From Solenopsis invicta (taxonomy: Eukaryota > Arthropoda > Insecta > Hymenoptera > Formicidae), in NCBI RefSeq assembly GCF_016802725.1, contig NC_052671.1, positions 24,801,728-24,865,727 on the forward strand: a DNA stretch of 64,000 bases, written 5' to 3'. A program made the translations under genes and the position numbers. Below are positions 1-10,962 of the stretch, one piece after another. The notes under the pieces are model-generated. The model ran no database searches. It was given only the letters and a program-made list of their open reading frames with translations, and was not told where the DNA came from. How positions within the stretch are numbered: position 1 is the stretch's first letter; every line of letters begins with the position of its first letter.

Positions 1-593
1 TATACGCAAAGCAACAGGAAATCAAGATTCCTATTGCTATGCATACGCGTAGCGGACTCGAATTTCGCATACGATAGAAATATCGAAAAGACGCTGATGG
101 TCTGTCGGGCTTCCGGCCCGCAACACCATCGCGCTGCGCCAGCTAATGCTGAGTCGCTTTCCGGTATTCGGATTTCGGCTAAGCGTGGGAGCTGCATGCC
201 GCAAGGAACACGATTGGCCGAACCAAACGACGAATTTCCGTATAAATATCGCGACAAAATCGGAAAGCGACGGAAGAGTTTGACAAACAGCTGTCCGGTG
301 TGTTACTCGCCGTGCGTGACTTACACGTCGAGCTTGTAACACAATCCGGAGATAACAGCCGACCTATATATACCGGGCCGTCCGGGAGAACAAGAAAACG
401 AGCGACATACATAATCATACTACAAGTGTAACGAAGGCAATACTGAAGAAAATACATTAGTTTAACGTTGGAACGAGCAAGTGTTTTATCTTCAACCACC
501 GAGCGGCCCTTCCTACGAGTCCTAACTCCTAAGGCGCCAAAAAGATCCCGATATACCTACTGACGTCCCTGGAGCCATCACCGGGGCACAACA
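1..593 (+). mobile_element. Errantivirus-type LTR, 5' end cut by window
   Basis: This segment is the reverse complement of 56449-57041 with only scattered differences, so it is a second copy of the LTR next to the env remnant at 57-59 kb. It reads in LTR orientation on the plus strand, carries a TATATATA box at about 364-371, and ends in CACAACA at 593. The next bases are ATAT, a common target for gypsy-group elements. The body of the element, if still present, lies upstream of the window. It could also be a solo LTR. The ORFs across it are not genes. Confidence 0.75.
364..371 (+). promoter_or_regulatory. LTR TATA box
   Basis: TATATATA lies 229 bp before the LTR end, with a CG-rich stretch just downstream. 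The position suits a U3/R boundary promoter. No transcript evidence is available. Confidence 0.4.
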
Positions 594-2352
594 ATATTAT
601 TGAACTATAAGTTCGAATATCGGAATACGTGTATGTTCTGGGGTTTTACTGTCTAATCCTTACATCCCCTTTTTTATCTCTCCGTTTTTTCACATCTTCT
701 GGTCTTTACCTCGGCGAAGCATCTGTGGCTTCCCCTACCCTTAGGGTCTTACTCCGTGTTTGCAGGCCCACGGATGCCGTTTTCGATGCAGTTTAGCGTC
801 AGTTTGCCAGCGTGGGCATCGCAGTGCATCTCGTCGAGTTTTTCCTTTTTCGTTAAATATGAGTGACGAGTGCGGGATTGATTGGCTGGTTGACGCGGAT
901 AAAAGTGGTTCAACTAATTTTACTTAATGTATGGATTTGCGAGGTTTCTTACCTCGCATGGAATGTAAGGGAGAGTGACAGCAATGGAAGGAAATCCCCC
1001 TCTTGGAAAATCTCTAATAATTTTGTTACGAGAAGGAGAAAGCCTCATCTACTAGTTCAAGTTATATGTGTATACCTTTTTATTAGTAAAGTGATTGTGC
1101 CATCAAAGGATTGTTTAAATCAAGGTATTGTGATTTACGTAACCATCATCTTACTAATAATTCTCGCTAAAAGACCTATTTTCTATCTCGTATAAAAATT
1201 ATTACCTTTTGAGAGCTGAAGTTATGCGTTCTAGGGGATAATTAATATTACAATTGTTTAATCGTTATTCATAGGTACTTAACAATTGTGCTTATTGCTC
1301 GCGATAATCGGCATAACAAATTTTTCCTGTTCTTAAACTTATCTTAGCGATCTTTACGATTTAGTTTACCTATTTACTCGTGTAGATAGGTATATTTGTT
1401 TTATATAGAAACAGGAAAGAAAAAGGCGACCACCAAATCCCCTTCCTTTTTTTTCTTTCGTGTTCCTGGTTACTTATTTATTGGTGGTTAATTACTTTAC
1501 AATATTTAAGGCGCTTACAAAGTTTCTACATTGTTTTGGCGAGGTCAAGTATACAGATACGTATTTTTCATATGGTGGCGTACATGTCCCCCTTTTTATT
1601 ACTATCATTATTTTTATTATTTTTTTTTTATAGGAGGAAAAATTCTTATATTATTTGTTTCTATATAACTTATTCGCTGTATCATTAGTTTAAACATATA
1701 TATGTTTATTTACTTATCTATGGTTTCTTTTCCTCCTCTCTTTATATATTTATGAATGAATGGAAATAGAAAAAGAAAAACGGCCTTTGGCCCTCTCTTT
1801 CGGTTTCTTTTGTGATTGTCGATGGCTTATTCCTTTGTTGCTAATTACTCGACTATTCAGGTACGCTTGTGAAGCTCTGCGTTGCTCTCTTTGTTAGAGA
1901 GTAATTCTTTGGTGAGAAGGGAGTTTATTCATATATTTATATATATATTAATAATAATCAAATGCGTACTGCTTTTTCCTCGTTTATCATTAATATCATT
2001 CTCTTATAATTGTTTATCTATATACTTTTCCTCGCTATATACATACATTTTGTTCGGGTGAAAACAGGAAAGAAAAAGGGTAATCATCGAATCCCCTTTC
2101 TATGTTTCTCTCGTGTTTCTAATTATTCATTTATTTGTTATTATTTACTTAACTATGAAGACACGCTGGTGGAATTAAAATAGCACATTAAAAATGATTT
2201 TTTGGCGATGTACGTATCGTATGTTTGTGTACATATTCTTTACGCTTACTTATTTATCTATTTATTCGTTTGTTTATTAACTATTTGGCGAAAGATACAC
2301 TACTCAAAAGAAAATAGGGAACACTTTCCAGACACCAAAAATTAGGCTATTT

Positions 2353-3012
2353 TCAAATGACTGTAACTCGGTGAAAAATCATCGTAGATAAAAAATAAAA
2401 AAGAATTTTGAAGCTTGAAGATCCAACTTTAACGCTCTATCAGCAGATTTTCAAAATTCTTTTAACTTCCTTGTCTTATGCAGTAAAAAAGCACACCCTG
2501 TTTTGTTCCTTAAAATTTTGTATTTTTGACACTTTGCAGCTCGACCAACAAATTTTTTTCGAACAATTCAAGTAAAGCTTCATAAACTACAACATTTTGC
2601 CTACAAAATGCTTTTTTTAAAATTTCTCTACGATTTTTTTTGACCGAGTTACGCTACTTTGAAGCTAAACCTGCATTTTTTACAAATGATATCCGTACTC
2701 CGTGAAAAATCATCGTAGACAAAAAATCAAAAAACCATTTTAAAGCTCGAAGTTCCAGCTTTAACATGCTGTTAATGGTTTTCAAAAATTTTCTCAATTT
2801 CTTAGTACTATGCCCCAAAAAAGATACACTGTTATTTCCTTAAAATAACGTATATTTAACAGCCTGTAGCTCAATAAAAAAATTTTTCTCGACAAATCCA
2901 ATGCAAGTGCCATAAAGTATGACATTTTCTCTACAAAATGCTTTTTTTAAAGTTTTCTCTACGATTTTTTTTGACCGAGTTACAAGACTTTGAAGATATA
3001 CATTTTTTACAG
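2353..3012. repeat. Two diverged ~330-bp subterminal repeats, left arm
   Basis: Two consecutive units each contain GTGAAAAATCATCGTAGA, an AAAGCTxGAAGxTCCAxCTTTAAC block, and a CTCTACGATTTTTTTTGACC block. The first spans about 2353-2690 and the second about 2700-3012. They are mirrored at about 5385-6046 in the right arm, so the palindrome has four related units. Confidence 0.65.
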
Positions 3013-3102
3013 TACATTTTTCCGAAAAATGACGTCTACCGCCGACATTAGCATTACCCAATGTGCACCACGTGGAGGTTGTCGGTCGGATTTTTGCACA
3101 TC

Positions 3103-3117
3103 GTGTGTGTGTGTGTG

Positions 3118-3199
<82 letters not shown>
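3103..3199. repeat. (TG)n microsatellite, left arm
   Basis: A near-perfect TG dinucleotide run. It is mirrored by (AC)n at 5173-5282, but the lengths differ (about 95 versus 110 bp), as expected of slippage after the inverted duplication. The His-Thr and Cys-Val reading frames across it are artefacts. Confidence 0.9.
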
Positions 3200-3203
<4 letters not shown>

Positions 3204-3308
3204 ACGTATCACAGCAGAGATAAGGACCCCGCAGTTCGTCACTTCTGCAGTATTTAATGACTCCAAACCCTCTCTGCTGTGTGTGTATGCGCTCGCGCGC
3301 ATGAGAGT

Positions 3309-3900
3309 TCAATAGTGTGTATTTCCTCCTCTCTGATCAATTACTGCTTGCAAGCGTTCTCGCATATTTATACATCTTGCAATACGATCTTGCGGAATGT
3401 TGTGCCAAATTTCCGTTAAAATTTCTCCCAATTCTTCTAAATTTCGCGGCTGTTCCTCGCGACGCCTTAATCGTCGTTCCATTTCATCCCAAATGTGCTC
3501 GATTGGATTTAAGTCCGGGCTATTGGCGGGATGATTTAACAGTCTAATTGCGTGTCGTTGAAAAAAACGTCGCGTTATATTCGCCGTATGAGGTCGAGCG
3601 TTGTCCTGCATAAAAATAAAGTTCCGACAGGTTCGATTTAATAGCAAAACGTGTGGTCGTAGAATATCGTTGATATAACGAACACTCGTCATTGCCGGAG
3701 GTGGCAGGATCACTAGATCACTTCGTCTTGTAAGTGATATACACCCCCACACCATCACGGAACCGCCGTTGTAGGATCGTATTGGCATAACGCAACGTCG
3801 ATCATAGCGTTCATTTCGTCGACGCCAAGTACGTATACGAGCATCATTGCCATAAAGGCAAAAACGTGATTCGTCGGAGAAATATACATTTCTTCAATCC
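3309..3900 (-). pseudogene. Inverted C-terminal half of the Tc1-like transposase
   Basis: This is the mirror copy of the second half of the transposase at 4054-5067, starting just after its first catalytic Asp region. It keeps the second Asp (FMQDNARPHT) and the Glu (NPIEHIWDEM). It differs from the full copy by a few residues, for example TSVRYI versus TGVRYI and REEQP versus RKEQP. It lacks the DNA-binding N-terminus and any plausible start, so it cannot make a transposase alone. It arose by inverted duplication of the element's 3' half. Confidence 0.85.
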
Positions 3901-4053
3901 TGTGAACTGTAAACGTATAGTCGTCTTAGTCTAAAAAAAATCTCTTTTTAGACAAAGATGACCATATGTAAACATTGCATGCTCAATACAATAAAATTTT
4001 GTTTAGTACGCCGGCGATTCTCGCAGTGTGATAAGCGACACGGAATTTTCAAA

Positions 4054-5067
4054 ATGCCGCGTAGACATTTATCGGCCGTAGAAGTTGCACGCATAATTGC
4101 GCTTTTGCAACAAGGTTTTAGTATGCGTTATGTGGCGCAAGATATTGGTGCGTCTGTGTCCGTAGTGAGTAGAGCTTGGTTACGATATCAAGACACGGGA
4201 AATTACACGAGACGTGAAGGTAGTGGTCGTTCTCGATTAACGACAAATAGACAAGATCGAGCCATTGTTCGTTATGCATTAGAAAGACGAATAATTACCG
4301 CAAGAAACATTCGTAATGACATTCATTTGCGCCATGTGTGCGAACAAACAATTCGCAACCGTTTGAGAGAAGCCGGTCTTCGTTCTCGTGTTCGTGCACA
4401 AGTACCAAGACTCACACTCGTACATCGCCAAGTACGTTATCAATTTGCGCGCGATCACATAAATTGGACCGCTAGGGATTGGAGAAATGTATATTTCTCC
4501 GACGAATCACGTTTTTGCCTTTATGGCAATGATGCTCGTATACGTACTTGGCGTCGACGAAATGAACGCTATGATCGACGTTGCGTTATGCCAATACGAT
4601 CCTACAACGGCGGTTCCGTGATGGTGTGGGGGTGTATATCACTTACAAGACGAAGTGATCTAGTGATCCTGCCACCTCCGGCAATGACGGGTGTTCGTTA
4701 TATCAACGATATTCTACGACCACACGTTTTGCTATTAAATCGAACCTGTCGGAACTTTATTTTTATGCAGGACAACGCTCGACCTCATACGGCGAATATA
4801 ACGCGACGTTTTTTTCAACGACACGCAATTAGACTGTTAAATCATCCCGCCAATAGCCCGGACTTAAATCCAATCGAGCACATTTGGGATGAAATGGAAC
4901 GACGATTAAGGCGTCGCAAGGAACAGCCGCGAAATTTAGAAGAATTGGGAGAAATTTTAACGGAAATTTGGCACAACATTCCGCAAGATCGTATTGCAAG
5001 ATGTATAAATATGCGAGAACGCTTGCAAGCAGTAATTGATCAGAGAAGAGGAAATACACACTATTGA
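4054..5067 (+). CDS. Tc1-like DD34E transposase
   Basis: This is a 337-residue transposase of the IS630-Tc1-mariner superfamily, which cuts and pastes the element at TA sites. I chose the ATG at 4054 (MPRRHLSAVEV) because the homeodomain-like helix-turn-helix starts there; an in-frame ATG at 3958 would add 32 residues. Two N-terminal HTH regions (about residues 1-110) recognise the ends. The DDE catalytic core follows: D in YFSDESRF, D in FMQDNARPHT, and E in NPIEHIWDEM, with exactly 34 residues between the second and third. The conserved NSPDLNPIEHIW motif is intact. The length is normal for Tc1 (about 340). There is no frameshift or stop, unlike nearly every other transposase here. The region from about 4476 on is duplicated in inverted orientation at 3309-3900. 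Confidence 0.85.
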   Translation: MPRRHLSAVEVARIIALLQQGFSMRYVAQDIGASVSVVSRAWLRYQDTGNYTRREGSGRSRLTTNRQDRAIVRYALERRIITARNIRNDIHLRHVCEQTIRNRLREAGLRSRVRAQVPRLTLVHRQVRYQFARDHINWTARDWRNVYFSDESRFCLYGNDARIRTWRRRNERYDRRCVMPIRSYNGGSVMVWGCISLTRRSDLVILPPPAMTGVRYINDILRPHVLLLNRTCRNFIFMQDNARPHTANITRRFFQRHAIRLLNHPANSPDLNPIEHIWDEMERRLRRRKEQPRNLEELGEILTEIWHNIPQDRIARCINMRERLQAVIDQRRGNTHY

Positions 5068-5169
5068 ACTCTCATGCGCGCGAGCGCATACACACACAGC
5101 AGAGAGGGTTTGGAGTCATTAAATACTGCAGAAGTGACGAACTGCGGGGTCCTTATCTCTGCTGTGATA

Positions 5170-5282
<113 letters not shown>

Positions 5283-7224
5283 GATGTGCAAAAATCCGAC
5301 CGACAACCTCCACGTGGTGCACATTGGGTAATGCTAATGTCGGCGGTAGACGTCATTTTTCGGAAAAATGTACTGTAAAAAATGTATATCTTCAAAGTCT
5401 TGTAACTCGGTCAAAAAAAATCGTAGAGAAAACTTTAAAAAAAGCATTTTGTAGAGAAAATGTCATACTTTATGGCACTTGCATTGGATTTGTCGAGAAA
5501 AATTTTTTTATTGAGCTACAGGCTGTTAAAAATACGTTATTTTAAGGAAAAAACAGTGTATCTTTTTTGGGGCATAGTACTAAGAAATTGAGAAAATTTT
5601 TGAAAACCATTAACAGCATGTTAAAGCTGGAACTTCGAGCTTTAAAATGGTTTTTTGATTTTTTGTCTACGATGATTTTTCACGGAGTACGGATATCATT
5701 TGTAAAAAATGCAGGTTTAGCTTCAAAGTAGCGTAACTCGGTCAAAAAAAATCGTAGAGAAATTTTAAAAAAAGCATTTTGTAGGCAAAATGTTGTAGTT
5801 TATGAAGCTTTACTTGAATTGTTCGAAAAAAATTTGTTGGTCGAGCTGCAAAGTGTCAAAAATACGAAATTTTAAGGAACAAAACAGGGTGTGCTTTTTT
5901 ACTGCATAAGACAAGGAAGTTAAAAGAATTTTGAAAATCTGCTGATAGAGCGTTAAAGTTGGATCTTCAAGCTTCAAAATGCTTTTTTTATTTTTTATCT
6001 ACGATGATTTTTCACCGAGTTACAGTCATTTGAAAATAGCCTAATTTTTGGTGTCTGGAAAGTGTTCCCTATTTTCTTTTGAGTAGTGTATAAAGAAAAA
6101 AACCCATAGATAAGTATGTTTAAACTAATGATACAGCGAATAAGTTGTATAGAAACAAATAATATAAGAAGTTTTCCTCCTATAAAAATAATGATAATAA
6201 TAATAATGGAGGACATGTACGCCACCATATGAAAGAAAACGTATCTGTATACTTGACCTCGCCAAAACAATGTAGAAACTCTGTAAGCGTCTTAAATATT
6301 GTAAAGTAATTAACCACCAATAAATAAGTAACCAGAAACACGAAAGAAAAAAAGGAAGGGGATTTGGTGGTCGCCTTTTTCTTTCCTGTTTCTATATAAA
6401 ACAGATATACCTATCTACACGAGTAAATAGGTAAACTAAATCGTAAAGATCGCTAAGATAAGCTTAAGAACAGCAAAAATTTGTTATGCCGATTATCGCG
6501 AGCAATAAGCACAATTGTTAAGTACCTATGAATAACGATTAAACAATTGTAATATTAACTATCGCCCAGAACGCATAACTTCGGCAAATTTTTCTCTCGA
6601 AAGGTAATGATTTTTTATACGAAAAAAAAAAAAAAAACAGGTCTTTTAGCGAGAATTATTAGTAAGATGATGGTTACGTAAATCACAATACCTTGATTTA
6701 AATAATCCTTTGATGGCACAATCACTTCACTGATAAAAAGTATATACATATACGTATAATTTGAACTAGTAGAGACTTTCTCCTTCTTGCAACAAAAATC
6801 ATTCGAGATTTTCTAATAGGGGGATTTCTTTCCATTGCTGTCACTCTCCCTTACATCCCATGCGAGGTAAGAAACCTCGCAAATCCATACATTAAGTAAA
6901 ATTAGTTGAACCACTTTTATCCGCGTCAACCAGCCAATCAATCCCGCACTCGTCACTCATATTTAACGAAAAAGGAAAACTCGACGAGATACACTGCGAT
7001 GCCCACGCTGGCAAACTGACGCTAAACTGCATCGAAAACGGCATCCGTGGGCCTGCAAACACGGAGTAAGACCCTTAGGGTAGGGGAAGCCACAGATGCT
7101 TCGCCGAGGTAAAGACCAGAAGGTGTGAAAAAACGGAGACATAAAAAAAGGGATGTAAGGATTAGACAGTAAAACCCCGGAACATACACGTGTTCCGATA
7201 TTCGAACTTATAGTTCAATAATAT

Positions 7225-7380
7225 CATTTCTGAAGTAAGAGGAAGTCTCATATTATTATATTAATTAACCGAATGTCACATCAGTAATTGTGATTTATCA
7301 AACTATCAACGTATACATACATGTATTCTTATACACGACAAAAAAAAAATAATAATAATGACATACATATATATATATAT

Positions 7381-7415
<35 letters not shown>

Positions 7416-7992
7416 AATAATAAGCAAGCAAAATAGGGAGACTAACTTCTTGTAAGAGAAGAAACTTTTAAAGAATTATCACTCGAGTCCCAAAGCAAGA
7501 GGAGTTTGCAAACGAGGCAGCTGTATCACCGAATTAATTAACCACCTAAGAAGACAGCTGACGACAGATGGGCACCACATTTGTCATATATATATAAGAC
7601 GGAAGCGTATCTGTCGTTTTAAGAGGTTGAGGACGCATAATTCAAAAAATCCACATGCAGAGTGTATCATCTCAAAGAATGCTTCCGCAATTTAGAAGGC
7701 AACGTCATGCGCATTATCTTATGCGGAGTTAAACTCGATGACGCTCACCTGGCCAAAACGATAAGCCGACTACCAACGGAAGGATAACGGGCGGGTAACC
7801 GTCATCAGGGCGATGTAAAACTGGAGCCAAAGAACAAATATAGCGAGAAGTCCGAAAATCTATAGAATGCGCTCACCTCAATGAGAACATATGGAAAGCG
7901 TAATCCCTCAAGCTACTCCGTACACCCAGAATGAAAAACAGGTCAAAATATTGAGGATAAGAGGGAAAAGGAGAGAGAGCATCAGAAAAGAG
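7225..7992. other. AT-rich spacer upstream of the Tudor ORF
   Basis: No ORF is supported here. It holds a TA microsatellite (about 7370-7412) and a second TATATATATAAGACG stretch near 7590. The sequence becomes less AT-rich toward the promoter at 7993. Confidence 0.5.
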
Positions 7993-8024
7993 TATAAATA
8001 CTCAAGGAAGTCAGGGAAACAGTC
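7993..8024 (+). promoter_or_regulatory. TATA-Inr core promoter of the Tudor ORF
   Basis: TATAAATA at 7993-8000 sits inside the palindrome GAGTATAAATACTC. An initiator-like CAGTCAC lies at 8020-8026, 28 bp from the first T of the TATA box, which is normal spacing. This predicts a 5' leader of about 75 nt before the ATG at 8097. Confidence 0.55.
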
Positions 8025-8096
8025 ACTTTAAATCTTTCTTGCAACCAAGGTCTAAGGTCTGCCAAGGAAGACTACCAAAGAGCTGAACAGTCGAGA

Positions 8097-8765
8097 ATGG
8101 AAGCCGTCATCAAGAATATCGACATAGCGAAATTGAGCCGTGGACGACATGAAGTCCAAATTATCCGGACTGAATCGCCCTTGCTCTTCTGGGTACGGCT
8201 CAAGACTGGAGAAGCGGCTCTAACGGATTTGATCATCGACCTTATGATATACATGGGCCGACGAGAACGACAAATGAGCCTCTGGCCCAACCAAATCACC
8301 ACAAGGGAGGCAGTGGCAACCAGGGACGACCGGGGCGAATGGCAGCGCGGCGAAATCCTGAAGGTAGACCGGACTCGCAGAAGAGCCATGGTCGCGCTGG
8401 CCGATTGGGGCCGTACCACCTGGAGACTCTTCCGAGAACTTTATCAGCTCGAAGAAAGATTCCGGAAGCTCCCTTGGCAAGCCATTGCATGCGGGTTAGC
8501 GCATGTGGCTCCGCCAACATCCACGGACACATGGCCCGAAAGGACAAGGGCCCTATTACGCATTCTGGCGGAAGGAGAAAGAGGGTGGATACGCTTCCAG
8601 TACCCACTCAGGCCGGGAGCAGCACTAGTAACCGCCACCATCCTCGGACCCAGGAGCGGCCATGCATTAAGGAAAACCATCCACCTGAGGGAGGCCCTGA
8701 TACTCCTAGGGCACGTACAAGGGGAGGAGAATCGCGTCACAGAAAACACCTTCCCCGCTGCTTAA
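8097..8765 (+). CDS. Single Tudor-domain protein (intact, intronless)
   Basis: This is a 222-residue ORF with the layout of an extended Tudor domain. Residues 20-34 (VQIIRTESPLLFWVRL) match the first strand of the SN-like part. A helix with LIIDLMIYMGRR follows. The Tudor core has the WQRGEILKVD strand, the ADWG turn (usually D-Y-G) and WRLFRELYQLEERFRKLP, then PWQAIACGLAHV, a typical post-core helix. Tudor domains of this type bind symmetrically dimethylated arginine, mostly on Piwi proteins, in germline granules. The aromatic cage looks plausible, with Trp in WQR and in DWG. No other domain, signal peptide or membrane segment is visible. The ATG follows a TATA-type promoter by about 75 nt, and AATAAA sites follow at 8838 and 8869. 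The absence of introns and the surrounding transposons suggest a retrocopy or a transposon-borne gene. The family call is firm; the role is unknown. Confidence 0.7.
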   Translation: MEAVIKNIDIAKLSRGRHEVQIIRTESPLLFWVRLKTGEAALTDLIIDLMIYMGRRERQMSLWPNQITTREAVATRDDRGEWQRGEILKVDRTRRRAMVALADWGRTTWRLFRELYQLEERFRKLPWQAIACGLAHVAPPTSTDTWPERTRALLRILAEGERGWIRFQYPLRPGAALVTATILGPRSGHALRKTIHLREALILLGHVQGEENRVTENTFPAA

Positions 8766-8837
8766 CAAAAAAAAAAAATAATATAATAATAATAATAAAC
8801 ATACATATACAATTATTGTAAAAGGAAAAAAAATAAC

Positions 8838-8874
8838 AATAAAAAATTTTTTTTTATTTTTTTTTTTCAATAAA
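8838..8874 (+). terminator. Candidate polyadenylation signals
   Basis: AATAAA occurs at 8838-8843 and 8869-8874, 73 and 104 bp after the Tudor stop codon. The surroundings are so AT-rich that chance occurrence is likely, so the call is weak. Confidence 0.3.
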
Positions 8875-9053
8875 AACCTTCTTTTTTATCTACTATTAAG
8901 TATCCCATGCAACCTTCTCCTTTCAAAGAAATTATATAAAAAATAAATAAGTAAAATAAATAAATAGATAATATACGTATATACATATAAGAGAGCAAAA
9001 TATATATAAAAATAAGAAATGAAGGGAATAATAATAAAAAGTATATATACATA

Positions 9054-9982
9054 CGAGGTGTGTTCAAAAAGTATCGCAAATTTTGTGTTTTTTCAAAAAT
9101 TATTTATTTATTCATGAATATCTATTTTGTCCCCTTCAAAGTAATCCCCATGAGATATTATACACTTGTGCCAACGGTTTTTCCAATCTTCGAAGCACTT
9201 CAAAAAATCATTTTTTTTTATCTTGTTCAGCTCCTCCTTCGATGCCGTCTTTATCTCGTCAAGCGTAGCGTAACGTCGTCCTTTCATGGGCCTCTTCAGT
9301 TTAGGGAACAAGAAAAAGTCACAGGGGGCCAGATCTGGGGAATACGGTGGCTGCGGCATCATTAGTGTGTTGTTTTTGGCCAAAAAGTCGCGCACAAGCA
9401 ACGATGTGTGAGCAGGGGCGTTTGGTACGAATTTCGCGGCGACCCGTCTCATGCCCAAATCATTGATAAAAATCGAATGGCACGAGCCAATCGATATGTT
9501 TAGGTCCTCAGCAACTTCTCTAACGGTGATTCGACGATTGACCAATACCATTTTCTCCACTTCATTAATTTTTTCGTCTGTTGTTGAAGTGCTAGGGCGT
9601 CCGGCACGCTCTTCGTCGTTCACATCTTCTCGGCCTTCTGAGAACATTTTGTACCACCGATAAACGTTGCTTCGGTCCAAGGTAGCTTCTCCGTATGCCA
9701 CAGTCAACATTCGGAATGCATCCGCGCACTTAATTTCGTTTTTCACACAAAATTTGATACAGGTTCTTTGATCCATTTTTTTGAATAGGTAAAAATCGAA
9801 GACGATCCAAAACACGTGCAAGCAAAGCAGCTGTCAACAATTAAGTGAACATTCAAAATGGCCGAGCTTGTCGGCATAAGTGAGAGACATGAGTACCAAC
9901 ATAACGCCACAAAAAGATCGAAATTCGAATATACGTAACCCGCGAAAATTCAAAATTCGCGATACTTTTTGAACACACCTCG
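9054..9982 (-). mobile_element. Mariner (copy 1), internally deleted
   Basis: The element begins CGAGGTGTGTTCAAAAAGTA and ends with the complement, with TA on both sides (9052-9053 and 9983-9984). It is 929 bp against 1321 bp for the related copy at 20356-21676. The difference is one deletion of about 390 bp in the transposase, with a 2-bp AA microhomology at the join. It sits in AT-rich DNA downstream of the Tudor ORF. Confidence 0.9.
9108..9776 (-). pseudogene. Mariner transposase, in-frame internal deletion
   Basis: This 222-residue frame begins MDQRTCIKF (the ORF extends 15 codons further upstream, but MDQRT matches mariner starts). It has the paired HTH region (VYRWYKMFSEG, VREVAEDLNISIGSCHSI). 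The deletion joins AAKFVP directly to NAPAHTS, removing the first catalytic Asp (GDESWVYGYD in copy 2) and the second (HHDN). The third Asp (YSPDLAPCDFFLFPKLK) remains. The protein is therefore catalytically dead but keeps DNA binding, and the frame is unbroken. A peptide of this kind could in principle compete for the element's ends; that is inference. Confidence 0.85.
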
Positions 9983-10627
9983 TATATATATATATATACA
10001 TAATTTATATACATACATATATAAATAATTATTAAACTTAGAAAGCGTCCAACGACGAATTTTAGATAACTTAAAATTAAGATAACTATAAGTTAATTCT
10101 GTATCAAAACGAGAGTTTACATTTCTTTCTCTTTATTTTCTGGATAGTGATCGAACTTTTAACTGAATTTAAATACCCACCGTAAAAGAAAAACGGTAGC
10201 GTGAAGAAAATGCGCATGCCGACAGGTGGACCCACGCAGGTCGACGAGTAAATAAAGCTTGAACAAAACACTATCTCGAAAGACGGGTTCAGGTAAAAAC
10301 ACCTTGGAAAAAGAGAAAGAAATACTTTAATAATCCGCATACGTATAAGAAAACTATATATATATTTATATAGATATATATAAATATATACTATAATAAG
10401 AAAAAAATGAGAAAGAAATTTATATTGTAAAAAAGGTACGAAGGGATTAAGAGAAAGCTGTATATTTTTCCCTTCCTGCTCTTTCCTTAGAACCTCAGGA
10501 CGCACATCTAAGAGAAATCTTACATGTGGGTCCTCCCTTGAAAGGGAAATTTCCCGCGAAAGAAAAGAATTATCCTTCTTACTCTGCAAATGTTGTGTAC
10601 CCCCAACATTTGTCTAAGGCGGGGGGT
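9983..10627. other. AT-rich stretch with imperfect hairpins
   Basis: No supported gene. TA-rich runs lie near 9983-10010 and 10355-10395. Toward the end there is a short hairpin CAAATGTTG/CAACATTTG (about 10587-10612). CGAAAGAAAAGAATT at about 10556 is the complement of AATTCTTTTCTTTCG at about 10647, inside the following LTR-like element. The ORF on the minus strand here has no recognisable feature. Confidence 0.4.
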
Positions 10628-10929
10628 GTTACGTCCTGCGGAGTAACAATTCTTTTCTTTCGAAGTCGATGCAGCCAAGCAACCGAAAAATTGCGAAAAG
10701 ATGGCCTATCTTAATCGCGCGGATACGCTAAAATTGTCCGGTCGAGTCAATACGGTTGGTCTACCCTTGACACGTGCCGATTTTGGGCGGAAGCAAGCGT
10801 TGAAACGCGGATGATTGACCTCACCGACTCGAAACACTTGTCGCGCAATTAATAGGTAGGGCGTGGGCAATAATAAGAGACGGTACACCTGCGGATTAAA
10901 ATCCCATAGGAACCATAGGCAGAATCAGG

Positions 10930-10962
10930 TATAAAAGGAAGGAGCTTCGGAGCTCGCGAGCA
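10930..10962 (+). promoter_or_regulatory. TATA promoter of the LTR-like element
   Basis: TATAAAAGG at 10930-10938 is followed about 30 bp later by GAGCACTTACTCACC as a likely start region. It occupies the same relative position as TATAAATA at 49152 in the second copy. Confidence 0.5.

Noticed and set aside
34..342. 101-residue ORFs on both strands
   Set aside because: They lie inside an LTR and recur in the LTR copy at 56.7-57.1 kb; no motif and no coding logic.
3007..3315. ORFs of His-Thr or Cys-Val repeats
   Set aside because: They are translations of the TG/CA microsatellite; the same applies at 5061-5378.
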